From Streptomyces qinzhouensis (lineage in GTDB: Bacteria; Actinomycetota; Actinomycetes; Streptomycetales; Streptomycetaceae), in NCBI RefSeq assembly GCF_007856155.1, contig NZ_CP042266.1, positions 7,440,001 to 7,504,000 on the forward strand: a stretch of DNA of 64,000 nucleotides, in the 5' to 3' direction. The translations under genes and the position numbers were made by a program. Positions 36,973 through 45,336 of the stretch are shown in pieces. Each line of letters begins with the position of its first letter. Position 1 is the stretch's first letter. Under the pieces are notes generated by a model. That model was given only the letters and a program-made list of their open reading frames with translations. It made no database searches and had not been told where the DNA came from.

Positions 36973-38418
36973 ATGGACAGTACGAGGCCGGAGCCCCTGG
37001 AATACGACGTCGTGGTGCTGGGAGCGGGCCCCACCGGGGAGAACGTGGCCGACCGGGTCCGGGCGGCGGGGCTGAGCGCCGCCGTCGTGGAGAGCGAACT
37101 CGTCGGCGGCGAGTGCTCCTACTGGGCGTGCATGCCCAGCAAGGCACTGCTCCGCCCGGCGATCACCCGGGCCGACGCCCGGCGCGTGCCCGGGCTGAGC
37201 GGGGCCGTCCAGGGGCCGCTCGACGCCGAAGCCGTGCTCGCCCACCGCGACGAGTACGCCTCCCACTGGAACGACGACGGCCAGGTCGCCTGGCTGGACT
37301 CGACGGGTGCCCGGTTCTACCGCGGCCACGGAAGGCTGCACGGCCCGCGGAAGGTCGTCGTCGACAGCTCCGAGGGCGAACACCATGTACTGGTCGCCCG
37401 CCACGCCGTGGCCGTCTGCACCGGCAGCCGCGCCGTCCTGCCCGAACTCCCCGGGGTCGCCGGATCCCATGCCTGGACCAGCCGGGAGGCCACCAGCGCC
37501 CGCGCCGTGCCCGGCCGGCTCGCCGTCGTCGGCGGCGGGGTCGTCGGCGTCGAGATGGCCACCGCCTGGCAGGCCCTGGGCTCCCGGGTCACCCTGCTCG
37601 TCCGCGGCGACGGGCTGCTGCCCCGTATGGAACCCTTCGTCGGCGAGCACATCGCCGCCGCACTCACCGAGGCGGGCGCCGACATCCGGCTGAACACCGA
37701 TGTCACCGCGGTCGTCCGGGACGGCGGCAGCGGACCCGTCACCCTCGTCCTGGCCGACGGCGACCGCGTCGAGGCCGACGAGGTCCTCTTCGCCACCGGC
37801 CGCGCACCGCGCACCGACGACATCGGACTGGAGACCGTCGGCCGCACCCCCGGCTCCTGGCTCCCCGTCGACGACAGCTGCCGTGTCGACGGCAGCGACT
37901 GGCTGTACGCGGTCGGCGACGTCAACCACCGTGCCCTCCTGACCCACCAGGGCAAGTACCAGGCCCGTATCGCCGGAGCCGCCATCGTCGCCCGCGCCCA
38001 GGGCGTCCCCCTCCTGGAGACCGACCGCTGGGGCGCCCACAGCGCCACCGCCGACACCGCGGGCGCCCCCCAGGTCGTCTTCACCGACCCCGAAGCCGCC
38101 GCGGTCGGCCTCTCCCTCGCCGAAGCCGAGGCCGCGGGCCACCGGGTCCGCGCCGTCGACCGCGACATGGCGAGCGTCGCGGGCGCCGGCCTCTACGCCG
38201 ACGGCTACCGCGGCCACGCCCGGATGATCGTCGACCTGGACCGCGAGATCCTCCTCGGCGCCACCTTCGTCGGCCCCGGCGTCGGCGAACTGCTCCACTC
38301 GGCAACCGTCGCCGTCGTCGGCGAGGTCCCGATCGACCGCTTGTGGCACGCGGTTCCGTCGTACCCGACGATCAGCGAGATCTGGCTGAGGTTGCTGGAG
38401 ACGTATCGGGGTTACTGA
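36973..38418 (+). CDS. flavin-dependent disulfide oxidoreductase (Lpd/mercuric reductase type)
   Basis: 481 residues, pyridine nucleotide-disulfide reductase class I. FAD-binding VVVLGAGPTGENVADRV near residue 12, redox-active Cys pair in GGECSYWACMPSKAL, NAD(P)-binding VVGGGVVGVEMA, the FAD-side YAVGDV motif and a C-terminal dimerisation domain. Near the end the catalytic HxxxE-like element of Lpd is replaced by WHAVPSYPTISE, where His and Glu are seen. Substrate is unclear; it is not beside dehydrogenase E1/E2 genes. AGGAGGG precedes ATG 36973. It is divergent from thioredoxin. Confidence 0.9.
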   Translation: MDSTRPEPLEYDVVVLGAGPTGENVADRVRAAGLSAAVVESELVGGECSYWACMPSKALLRPAITRADARRVPGLSGAVQGPLDAEAVLAHRDEYASHWNDDGQVAWLDSTGARFYRGHGRLHGPRKVVVDSSEGEHHVLVARHAVAVCTGSRAVLPELPGVAGSHAWTSREATSARAVPGRLAVVGGGVVGVEMATAWQALGSRVTLLVRGDGLLPRMEPFVGEHIAAALTEAGADIRLNTDVTAVVRDGGSGPVTLVLADGDRVEADEVLFATGRAPRTDDIGLETVGRTPGSWLPVDDSCRVDGSDWLYAVGDVNHRALLTHQGKYQARIAGAAIVARAQGVPLLETDRWGAHSATADTAGAPQVVFTDPEAAAVGLSLAEAEAAGHRVRAVDRDMASVAGAGLYADGYRGHARMIVDLDREILLGATFVGPGVGELLHSATVAVVGEVPIDRLWHAVPSYPTISEIWLRLLETYRGY

Positions 38419-38788
38419 GGTTGAACTTGTGGTGTCGTGGGGTTGTTCACCCGGGTGGGACGGTCGGGTTGCTCTCGGCGAGGCAGCCGTAGCTCGTGGG
38501 TGCAGCAGGGCCCGCTCCGATCGGGCGTGCGTGGCCCTGTTCGTCCCTGCTGCCCGCCTACGCGCGGCCAGCCGCCGGAGCAGCCGTCCGGGCGTTCTTC
38601 GCCTGGGTGGTCATGGCCAGGAGCCTGTCGAAGGCGGCGGCCGTAGGGCTGGACGGTTGGGCTTCCGGATTTCGAGAGAGTACGCGAGAATCCGCGCGTG
38701 TCGATCCGGGCCGGGGATGCCCCGGTTCCCGTGTCCGGCATGGCGCAGGCTGAGAGCATCCAGGCGGGAGATCCTCTTGGATGGCTGA

Positions 38789-39094
38789 GTGGTTGACGGC
38801 CTCATGAATGGGGTCAGACACATCGATGGGCCCGTGTCCCCTGCTTGTCTTGGGCGAGCTACGGCTCCGCAGCTTGAACGGAAGCGGAAGCGGGGTTTGG
38901 AACCGATACAGGTGAGTGCGGTTGTAGGTCGTGCCCAGCTGTATCGCGAGAAATGCACTACTTCTCGCGATACAGCTGGGCACGATCGTACCGAGCCTTC
39001 CTGGCCAGTGTCTTCTGGTTGGGTTCAGGCCACTTACTGGAGGTGTCGCAGGGGGGAAGTGCATGTGGTTGATGGCTTCATGGATTGGAGCCAG
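38789..39094. repeat. imperfect 28-30 base direct repeat
   Basis: Copies at 38789-38816 and 39065-39094 both begin GTGGTTGA and continue through a shared CTCATG/TTCATG and GGGTCAG/GAGCCAG; roughly three quarters of positions agree. The large inverted repeat lies between them. Together they look like remains of a small mobile or repeated element. Confidence 0.45.
38929..38985. repeat. perfect 24-bp inverted repeat with 9-base loop
   Basis: The left arm (38929-38952) starts TCGTGCCCAGCTG and ends CGCGAGAA; the right arm (38962-38985) is its exact reverse complement, around ATGCACTAC. A stem this long, uninterrupted, is unlikely by chance. It is not followed by a T-run. It could be a palindromic mobile element, a small structured RNA or a strong bidirectional barrier. 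Confidence 0.85.
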
Positions 39095-39178
39095 CCCCGC
39101 TTGTGCGGGGAAGGATGACGGCTCGGTACGGTCGGCCCACCTGGATCGAGGGCCAACCCCGCGCGGGCGGGGATCGCT
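39088..39178 (+). CRISPR. two-unit CRISPR-like relic (type I-E-like repeat)
   Basis: Two units 60-62 bases apart each read GAG..., then a CCCCGC-N4-GCGGGG hairpin (39095-39110 and 39157-39172) followed by A. This layout and period resemble the type I-E repeat of Actinobacteria (28-29 base repeat, 32-33 base spacer). The two units differ in several positions and no cas genes are in the window, so if real it is a decayed or solo array. Confidence 0.35.
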
Positions 39179-39300
39179 GCCCTTCGGCAGTGGACGGCAT
39201 GCTAGCAAATGAAGCCCTCTCTGGGTAGAGATTGCGTTGAGTCCGAATGAAATGAATCCGTCATCCCGGCAGTGTATTTCGCTTTCCTGAGGGGTGAAAT

Positions 39301-39813
39301 GTGAGAGCTCTGAGATTTTTGTTGCATCTCTTGTCCATTCGAATGTCGGGAGATGCGTTCCGATGCGCTGGGGAAGGAATCGTTTCAGGTGGCCAGAAGA
39401 TCAGATTCAGAGGGACCTACGGGGAGGTGCTTGCTGCTCGGGCCTGGTGCTGTACCTTTCCAGGCACCCTCGAGCAGGTCGGCCGAGCTCGCCATTGGAC
39501 GGGGAAAGCGCTAGGAGATGCACCGTTCCTAGATGACGCCGTGTCGATTGTGACGGAGCTATGCGCGAACGCCCTCCGTCACACTGCCAGCGGTAAGGGC
39601 TCCGGCGTTTTCCATCTAGCACTGACGGTGTCGCGCTGGGGCGTCACTCTGTCTGTCACGGACCAAGGCGGAGCGGTTGGTGTTCCAGAGCTGAAACCCT
39701 TAGACAGGGAGTCCGAGAATGGGCGGGGAGTTTACCTGGTCAGTAAACTTGCCCGTCGAGTCGTGATCCGCCGTGTCTCTGGTTGCTACAGGGTCACCGC
39801 AGATGTCATCTGA
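39301..39813 (+). CDS. RsbW-like anti-sigma ATPase
   Basis: 170 residues. GHKL/HATPase_c_2 fold: a typical PGTLEQVGRARHWTGKAL entry, N-box ELCANALRHTASG, GVTLSVTDQGG and G-box GRGVYLVSKLARR. Such small ATPases in Streptomyces are presumed regulatory kinases or sigma-factor antagonists. GTG 39301 has GAGGGG upstream; ATG 39343 would remove a short, odd N-terminal segment and may be the true start. Neighbours are remnants of mobile DNA. Confidence 0.82.
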   Translation: MRALRFLLHLLSIRMSGDAFRCAGEGIVSGGQKIRFRGTYGEVLAARAWCCTFPGTLEQVGRARHWTGKALGDAPFLDDAVSIVTELCANALRHTASGKGSGVFHLALTVSRWGVTLSVTDQGGAVGVPELKPLDRESENGRGVYLVSKLARRVVIRRVSGCYRVTADVI

Positions 39814-39890
39814 GAGCTCGTAACCCGATCTTGTGACCTCAGGTTCTGCGTTGCTGACACAACTGGCTGCTCGATTGCGATACTTGAACT

Positions 39891-40120
39891 GTGGACAGCT
39901 GCGAGGATGCTGCGACGCTTGAGTGGTGGGCCAACCGCTCGGCGTGTCTTGGAAGGCTTCGTGTGCGGATCGTGGTCCGCACCGCCGGAGACGACTGGAC
40001 GTGCGAGGCGACCCTCGAAGCTGCGGAGGACAGGGAGAGCTTCGACTTCCTGATGCAACTCGATCCGCACTTCACCCTGCGCTTCTATGACGCGAGCATA
40101 CTGCTGGTCAAGGTCGTCGA
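39891..40120 (+). pseudogene. small conserved protein cut by an IS remnant
   Basis: About 77 codons have real-protein character: RVRIVVRTAGDDWTCEATLEA, then FDFLMQLDPHFTLRFYDASILLVKVVE. I recall small Streptomyces proteins with a similar LDPxFTLRF block. The frame stays open to 40238, but beyond about 40120 it runs antisense through transposase sequence, so the original C-terminus has been lost. Start near 39891 (TTG/GTG class); a better start may lie within. Confidence 0.5.
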
Positions 40121-40290
40121 AGCAGGCGTTGGAGTCGTAGCCCTTGTCGCCGAGCTGGGCCTCTGGCCTGCGACGGGGTCGGCCACGGCGGCCCGCAACG
40201 GGCGGGATTGCCGTCGGCTGAGGCAAGGATCTGGGTGACGTCGTTGGCGTTGACGGCGGTCGTGATGACCTCGAACGGAGTGCGGAGAAG
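40121..40290 (-). pseudogene. IS5-type transposase remnant
   Basis: On the minus strand IPPVAGRRGRPRRRPEAQLGDKGYDSNA is the conserved DDE transposase segment of IS5-family elements (IPPVRG...GRPRRRP...DKGYD). The preceding VNANDVTQIL is in another frame (about 40215-40290), showing a frameshift. Only a middle fragment is left; no terminal inverted repeats were found. The fragment is inserted into the gene at 39891. Confidence 0.8.
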
Positions 40291-40657
40291 CTAGGTGTAG
40301 CGGTCAGTACTTGATTCGGTTGCTGACGAAGTTCGCAGTGCCGCCGCTGCGCTGTCCGGCGCCCGGCGCTACTGACACGCCTGTCTCAATCCGCAGGCAG
40401 CGTCATCGAGTCCGGTTGTGACGCGGTTTCGCCTGTCACCCATCCTTGCGGTCGAGCGGGGGAGAACATCTGCTTGCGGCGCGCAGGGGATGCGTCTAGC
40501 CTGCGGGCAGGAACGGAGCCTGGGATGGTACCTGGGCCACCTCCGGTCATCTTGAGGTACGGAGCGTCGGAAAGTACCCTCGCCACCTCCTCCTCCCCGC
40601 TTGCTGTGCACCTGTTCTGCCCGGCCGTCGTGTGCCGGACAGCCGAAAGGCGTTTCC

Positions 40658-41653
40658 TTGACCATCTACTCTCAGCACGCCACCCGTGGAAAGACCCAGA
40701 TCCTTGCGACCTACCAGGGTCCCGACGGCGTCGTGTCCAAGACCGTGACGAGTCTTGCCGAGCCTCGTCTCGCGATTCCGGTCGTCGACGCCCTCAATCG
40801 GATCTCCGCCTTCGCCACTGTCCCTGTCAGCATCCACGACCACCGGGAACGGCGTGTGGGCTACTACCCGCGCACGCACCTTGCCGCGCTGACCGACCCT
40901 GTCGCCCGCACCGCTCTTCTCGGCGGTACCCACAGTCTGTGGTACGAGTACGTCTGCCTGCGGCTTCACCAGGCGCTCGCCGACTTGGAAAGTGCCGTGG
41001 CGGCTCTCCCCGACACGGTCAGTAGGGCGATCCGATCCGAACTGGAGGCAGAGAAGCACGGGTTGCAGACAGGACTCGCGGACTTCTCGGGAACGTCCTC
41101 GGAGGAGGAGCCGGAGACCGAGCGCTGTTGGGAGTTCGGGCACCCCTTCGTGAAGTACGACGACGAGCTGGACACTCTGAGCGACGAGACGCGCGAGCAG
41201 TTGGACCAACGTGAGTCGGGATGCACCTCGGAGGAACGGGAGAAGGCGGTCGCTGCCCTCCGGGTGCTGGTCACCGCGCATTCCCAGGGTGGCGACGTGT
41301 GGGCTTCACTCGACGACCCCAGCTGTCGCCTCTTCGCGGAGCCGTACGACTCTGACGGCTTCTACCTGACGATCGAAGCGCCGGAACCAGGCGACGAGGG
41401 GGCTTCGTGGGAGATCGAGGTCGGCCGTTGGGTGCCGGACGATCCCGAGGAGAGGCCCGGGAACCACACCAGCGCGACAGGCCACACCGTGGTCGCCTGC
41501 GCCCTTCCGGTCGCGCCAACCGCTGAGGAGATCGCTCACTTGCTGAAGTCCGTGGACGAGAAGCCGCTGCTGCTCGCCGAGTGGGCTGAGGCGCCCGCGG
41601 GAGCGGTACTCGCAGGGACGGCGATGGTGGTGACTGAACGCTACGACTCGTGA
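40658..41653 (+). CDS. hypothetical protein of accessory region
   Basis: 331 residues, acidic, no signal peptide or membrane helix. A segment YSQHATRGKTQILATYQGPDGVVSKTVTSLAEPRLAIPVVDALNRIS is followed by a helical middle part (LRLHQALADLESAVAALPDTVSRAIRSELEAEKHGL) and a C-terminal beta-rich region (FYLTIEAPEPGDEGASWEIEVG). I do not recognise the family. The likely start is TTG 40658, with GAAAGG seven bases upstream; the longer frame from 40601 begins with an implausible Cys-rich stretch. Codon use is less GC3-biased than in core genes, which fits an acquired gene. Confidence 0.65.
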   Translation: MTIYSQHATRGKTQILATYQGPDGVVSKTVTSLAEPRLAIPVVDALNRISAFATVPVSIHDHRERRVGYYPRTHLAALTDPVARTALLGGTHSLWYEYVCLRLHQALADLESAVAALPDTVSRAIRSELEAEKHGLQTGLADFSGTSSEEEPETERCWEFGHPFVKYDDELDTLSDETREQLDQRESGCTSEEREKAVAALRVLVTAHSQGGDVWASLDDPSCRLFAEPYDSDGFYLTIEAPEPGDEGASWEIEVGRWVPDDPEERPGNHTSATGHTVVACALPVAPTAEEIAHLLKSVDEKPLLLAEWAEAPAGAVLAGTAMVVTERYDS

Positions 41654-42019
41654 TCCGTGTCGGTAGGCAGCCGTGACGCCGGTGTGATGGGCTGGGAGCG
41701 GCCCGCCACCGCATGCCGAGCGGATGGTTCAGCCGTGGTGGCCACCCCGCGAGGTGACGGCCACGGCTGGACCGGCGTCCATTGCCACCCGGATGGGCTG
41801 AGGTTGTCCTTGCGGAGGCCGGCGGATACCAACCTCAATCAACATCGGGAGTCTGCTGGTTGTCGGCTGCCAGGCCGAAGATCGGACAGTAATACGGGAG
41901 CAGAAGGTCGGCTACGGTGTGTCCTTTACGGCGGCTGCTGGAGACGTACCGCAATTAAGTACACACCGGCGGAGGCTGCGGTATGCATGGTGTGGCTCGA
42001 AACATGATCGAACGTCCCT
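41654..42019. other. intergenic region with first 42-base repeat copy
   Basis: 366 bases without a supportable gene. It contains the first copy (41910-41951) of the direct repeat that recurs beyond the chitinase. Confidence 0.55.
41910..41951. repeat. 42-base direct repeat, copy 1
   Basis: Begins GGCTACGGTGTGTCC and ends GACGTACCG. It matches the copy at 44253-44294 at 38 of 42 positions in the same orientation, 2.34 kb apart. The chitinase lies between the copies. Confidence 0.8.
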
Positions 42020-42300
42020 ATGGTGGTTGTGGTGGATGCCTCGTCGGAGTCCGCCGCCACCAGCTCCCCGGAGCGCCGGCGTGACAACGTGCTCGCCGTG
42101 GTCGACTCCATCGGTGGGCACGTCGAGGCCTGGGCCGACGACACCAGCAAGATCCTGCTGACCTGCGGCCACGACGGTCCCTGGCACCTCGACGACCCGA
42201 ACGACGAGAACCGCTTCACCATGGAAGCCTGGGGCGCGCAGATGGAGCAGCGCGCCACCCAGCGCCGCAGCCGCGAGGAGTCTGTGTATTCCGGTGGCGG
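42020..42300 (+). pseudogene. hypothetical protein, probably interrupted at its 3' end
   Basis: Codons from ATG 42020 give DNVLAVVDSIGGHVEAWADDTSKILLTCGHDGPWHLDDPNDENRFTMEAWGAQMEQR, a plausible small acidic protein of unknown family. After about 42300 the frame has no stop until 42559 and runs antisense through the 3' end of the chitinase gene as Arg/Pro-rich shadow. The original end is probably lost at the boundary of the chitinase segment. Confidence 0.45.
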
Positions 42301-42338
42301 CCGGGTCGCCCCGCCCGCCACCGGATCGCAATCGCAGG

Positions 42339-43661
42339 TCAGCGCCGCAGGCCGCGGTCCAGCGCAGCGACCAGCGAGCCCTGGGCGTCATCCCCGTCCA
42401 GGGACCAGACCATCACGCCGCCGAGACCGTTCCGCTGGGTGTAGCGGGCCTTCTGGGCGGCGGTGGCCGGGGTGTCGTACGTCCAGAACTCGGTGCCGTC
42501 GTACTTCCAGGCCGCGCCGTGCTTGCGGTCGGTGTGCACGCCGCCCGGCAGGTCCTTGATGGCCTTGTAGGGCAGCTGGCCGCCGCCGCGCGGGGACATG
42601 CCGGTGGCGGGCTGGTAGAGGCCGTTCTTCGCCCCGGCGGGCACTCCCGTCCAGCCGTAGCCCCAGGATGGCACCCCGAGCACCGCCTTGCGGGCCGGCA
42701 GGCCGCCGGCCAGGTAGTGCCGCACCACCCGGTCCGCGCTGTAGCTGTAGCCGATGCCGGAGGGGTCGGCCGGGTCGGTGTAGAGGTTCGCCTGGTGGTT
42801 GGTCGGGCCCTGCGGCTCCCAGGAGCCGTGCATGGTGTAAGTCATCAGGTTCAGGTAGTCCACCTGGCGGGCGACCTTCCGCAGCTCCAGCCGGTCCGCG
42901 ACGTCGGTGTTGGCGGCGACGGCCGCCGTCAGCAGGTGGCGCCCCCGCCGGCCGTCGCCCAGCGAGTCCAGCTGCCGCCGGAACTCGGCCAGCAGCAGGG
43001 TGAAGTTGCGGCCGTCCTCGGGGCGCACCGAGTTGTCCGGCAGACCGTCGCCGCCCGGGTGCTCCCAGTCGAGGTCGATGCCGTCGAAGACGCCCGCGCC
43101 GCTGCCCGGGCCGCCCTCCGGCGAGCCCAGCTGCGGCAGGTTGCCCTTGATATAGAGGTCGACGCAGGAGGCCACGAACTTCTTGCGCGCGGCGTCAGTG
43201 GCGGCCACGTCCGAGAAGTACTTGGACCAGCCCCAGCCGCCGATCGAGATGACAGCCTTCAGATGGGGGTTCTTCGCCTTCAGCTTCCGCAGCTGGTTGA
43301 AGCTGCCTTTCAGCGGCTGGTCCCAAGTGTCGGCGACGCCGTCCACCGAGTCGGCCGCGCCGATCGGGCGCTGGTAGTCGGCCCAGGCGTCGGCCTGGTC
43401 GGCCAGGTTGTCCTCGAAGCAGGTGCCCTCGGGTGAGATGTTGCCGAAGGCGTAGTTGATCACGGTCAGCTTCGCCGCCTGGCCCGAGTCCTGGACCTTC
43501 TTGGCGGAGAAGCCGCTGTAGACGCTCCACGCGGTGAAGTAGGCCACACGGTGGCCGGGTAGCCGGCGACTGTCGTCGTCATCGGCGTGAGCGGTCGCGG
43601 GGGCCGCGACGAGCGAGGCGAGCAGAGCCGTCGCCAGGAACGCGGAGGCGCGTCTGAACAT
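42339..43661 (-). CDS. secreted GH18 chitinase
   Basis: 440 residues. Sec signal peptide 1-26 (ends AHA). The GH18 barrel has the catalytic DxxDxDxE as FDGIDLDWEHPGG and the SIGGWGWS strand, with LNLMTYTMHG and a C-terminal GGVMVWSLDGDD. It should cut chitin outside the cell. No carbohydrate-binding or fibronectin domain is attached. AAGGCC precedes ATG 43661. Two DasR-like boxes lie 28-64 bases upstream, as is usual for Streptomyces chitinases, so induction by chito-oligosaccharides is expected. It is enclosed by 42-base direct repeats and may be an insertion. Confidence 0.95.
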   Translation of the reverse strand: MFRRASAFLATALLASLVAAPATAHADDDDSRRLPGHRVAYFTAWSVYSGFSAKKVQDSGQAAKLTVINYAFGNISPEGTCFEDNLADQADAWADYQRPIGAADSVDGVADTWDQPLKGSFNQLRKLKAKNPHLKAVISIGGWGWSKYFSDVAATDAARKKFVASCVDLYIKGNLPQLGSPEGGPGSGAGVFDGIDLDWEHPGGDGLPDNSVRPEDGRNFTLLLAEFRRQLDSLGDGRRGRHLLTAAVAANTDVADRLELRKVARQVDYLNLMTYTMHGSWEPQGPTNHQANLYTDPADPSGIGYSYSADRVVRHYLAGGLPARKAVLGVPSWGYGWTGVPAGAKNGLYQPATGMSPRGGGQLPYKAIKDLPGGVHTDRKHGAAWKYDGTEFWTYDTPATAAQKARYTQRNGLGGVMVWSLDGDDAQGSLVAALDRGLRR

Positions 43662-43688
43662 ACTGGTGGCCTTGTCTGAGCGGGGTCA

Positions 43689-43725
43689 GATGGTCTGTAC
43701 CAATCGCGAGAAGAGATCTAGTCCA
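43689..43725 (-). promoter_or_regulatory. DasR-responsive-element-like boxes of the chitinase
   Basis: Read on the coding strand, GATTGGTACAGACCATC contains TGGTACAGACCA, matching the core TGGTCTAGACCA at 10 of 12 positions (43691-43702). A second, weaker box TGGACTAGATCT (43714-43725) lies 23 bases away, about two helical turns. Paired TGGTC-type boxes are the classic arrangement in Streptomyces chitinase promoters. Confidence 0.65.
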
Positions 43726-44252
43726 TGCCGGGGGGTGCACACAAGAGGTCGAACCACATGAAGTAGCCCGACAATTACGTGAGTTGATGAAGCGTCAACT
43801 ACTCGGACTGAGCAGCACATACTGCAGAAATGCCGCGTCGAACTCGACCGAGCATCGGCCTGGGTGAAGTCGTGGTTCGTCCGAGGTCCGGCCGGCCCCG
43901 CATGATTGCGTTCGCCGACGGAGTGCCGTCGGGTGCGTATCGCAGTGGACCTGAAGGCCGAGCTCTTCAGCAACCGGACCAGGAGCTGGACCGTGAACGT
44001 CCTTCACGGCTACGGCGGCGGATTTTGGCCGAATAGAACATGGCGGGGCGTTCCGTCGCGCAAAAGCGAGCGGAGATGGGAATGTCCCGGTCCACAGGGT
44101 CCGCCACTGGCAGGTCGAGGGCGGGTGACCGTTCTAGCCGGCCCCGAGGACTCCGCACCGCACACTAGCTGCCGTCGAGGCACAGGTGTGCAGCTTGGGA
44201 GCGGCCCCGGGCTTTCCCCTTCTTCGGCTCTTACCGGTGCTTGTGGTGTGGC

Positions 44253-44294
44253 GGCTATGGTGTGTCCTTTACGGCGGTTGGTGGAGTCGTACCG
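44253..44294. repeat. 42-base direct repeat, copy 2
   Basis: Begins GGCTATGGTGTGTCC and ends GTCGTACCG; 38 of 42 positions match copy 1 at 41910-41951. Same orientation. Confidence 0.8.
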
Positions 44295-44568
44295 GGGTAC
44301 CTGATCGATGCTCAGGCCACACAGGTGCGGGATTCGGCACTGCTCCGTGCGGGGGGTTTGCTGTTCCGGTCTGGAGGGTGCGGGTGTTGCCGGCGACGAC
44401 AACTCGTTGGACCCGTTGGCCGGCGCGGGGGCTTTGAGGGGGGTAGCCCTAGGAGGTGACGGGCCCGAGCCTCGTGGCCTTGTGCGCCGTATCGGGTGAG
44501 CTGGAGCTCGGCCCAGTGGATCCTCCCTCCGCCCCGCCAGCGCGGTGGATGCCGAGCACGGCGGAAGG

Positions 44569-45276
44569 TCATGAACGGTCGGGTCCTTCGGGAGCCGGAT
44601 CGGATGTGTTGCTACGCCGTGTCCGGTACGCGCGCTGTCGGCAGGCGGCCGAGCAGTAGGTGCGGGGGCGGCCACGGGGGGACGGCACCACCGGGCCCCG
44701 GCAGCCGGGGCAGCACACCGGCACTTCGCCACCCGGCTTTTCGTCACCAGGCGGATGCTCTGCCGGACTTTCGTCACGGACCGCCGTCCCCTCCCACCAG
44801 GCTCCGCCGCCCCGGGCGGCACGAGCCGCGGTGATCAGGTCGGCCCCCGGGGCGCGTCCGCGCGGGGTGTGGGCGGAGAGTTCGGACTCCAGGACGGGGC
44901 AGTCCCGCACGATGTCGTCGTCCTCGCAGAGCCGCAGATGGCGGAGGTACTCCAGGGCGGCCTCCAATTGCCCGATACGCAGCTCCAGCAGCTCCGTCTG
45001 CTCGTCGATGGTGCGCTGCCAGGTGCTGAGCGCGGCCTTTCCCGAGGTGACGACGGCTGCCTGGTCCAGCGGCATCCGCCCCACCACACAGCACAGATAG
45101 GCGAGACCGAGCCGGCGGAGACCGGCCTCGTCGTAGAGCCGCTTGCCGCCGACGCGGGCGGGTGGGTCGAGCACGCCCTGACGCTCCCACCACCGCACCG
45201 TGGACGGCGCCAGGCCATACAGCGCCGCTGCCTCGCCGATGGAGACACCTTGTCGAGTCACGCGTCCAGTTGACAT
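44569..45276 (-). CDS. MerR-family regulator with C-terminal zinc-ribbon-like motif
   Basis: 235 residues. Winged-helix MerR domain at 11-80 (VSIGEAAALYGLAPSTVRWWERQGVL...GGKRLYDEAGLRRLGLAYLC), a coiled-coil dimerisation helix (about 95-125), and a C-terminal CCPGC...YCSAACRQRAYR Cys cluster (about 188-220) that probably binds zinc. It is divergent from the flavin monooxygenase with only 60 bases between them. TTGACA (45270-45275) on the other strand lies 19 bases from a weak -10, the long spacing MerR proteins act on. ATG 45276 is chosen by the HTH position. Confidence 0.85.
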   Translation of the reverse strand: MSTGRVTRQGVSIGEAAALYGLAPSTVRWWERQGVLDPPARVGGKRLYDEAGLRRLGLAYLCCVVGRMPLDQAAVVTSGKAALSTWQRTIDEQTELLELRIGQLEAALEYLRHLRLCEDDDIVRDCPVLESELSAHTPRGRAPGADLITAARAARGGGAWWEGTAVRDESPAEHPPGDEKPGGEVPVCCPGCRGPVVPSPRGRPRTYCSAACRQRAYRTRRSNTSDPAPEGPDRS

Positions 45277-45336
45277 CAAGCCGACTTCACCGTGCAAGCT
45301 CCGAATGCCCATCCGTTCGGCAGAGAAGGATCGATC

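Larger units (their letters stand above)
38419..39300. other. gene-poor region with inverted and direct repeats
   Basis: 880 bases with no gene I can support; frames on both strands lack codon bias and family resemblance. Base composition is visibly less GC-rich than the left flank. It contains a perfect 24-bp inverted repeat (38929-38985), a 28-30-base direct repeat (38789 and 39065) and a CRISPR-like relic (39088-39178). It marks the start of the accessory part of the window. Confidence 0.65.
43662..44568. other. long intergenic region upstream of the chitinase
   Basis: About 900 bases without a gene I can defend. Short frames around 43830-44300 have no recognisable family. It holds the chitinase operator region (43689-43725) and the second 42-base repeat (44253-44294). 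Confidence 0.5.

Noticed and set aside
42300..42559. C-terminal half of the 42020 frame as real protein
   Set aside because: It is antisense to the chitinase 3' end and reads as Arg/Pro-rich shadow.
41910..44294. att sites of a prophage or integrative element
   Set aside because: Direct repeats flank the chitinase, but there is no integrase, excisionase or tRNA gene in or next to the interval.
43830..44304. Short plus-strand frames downstream of the chitinase promoter
   Set aside because: One frame (VRIAVDLKAELF...) looks mildly protein-like, but no start, length or family supports a gene.
44010..44822. Minus-strand 270-codon frame beyond the MerR gene
   Set aside because: Overlaps the 3' part of the MerR gene in another frame and has no recognisable segment.
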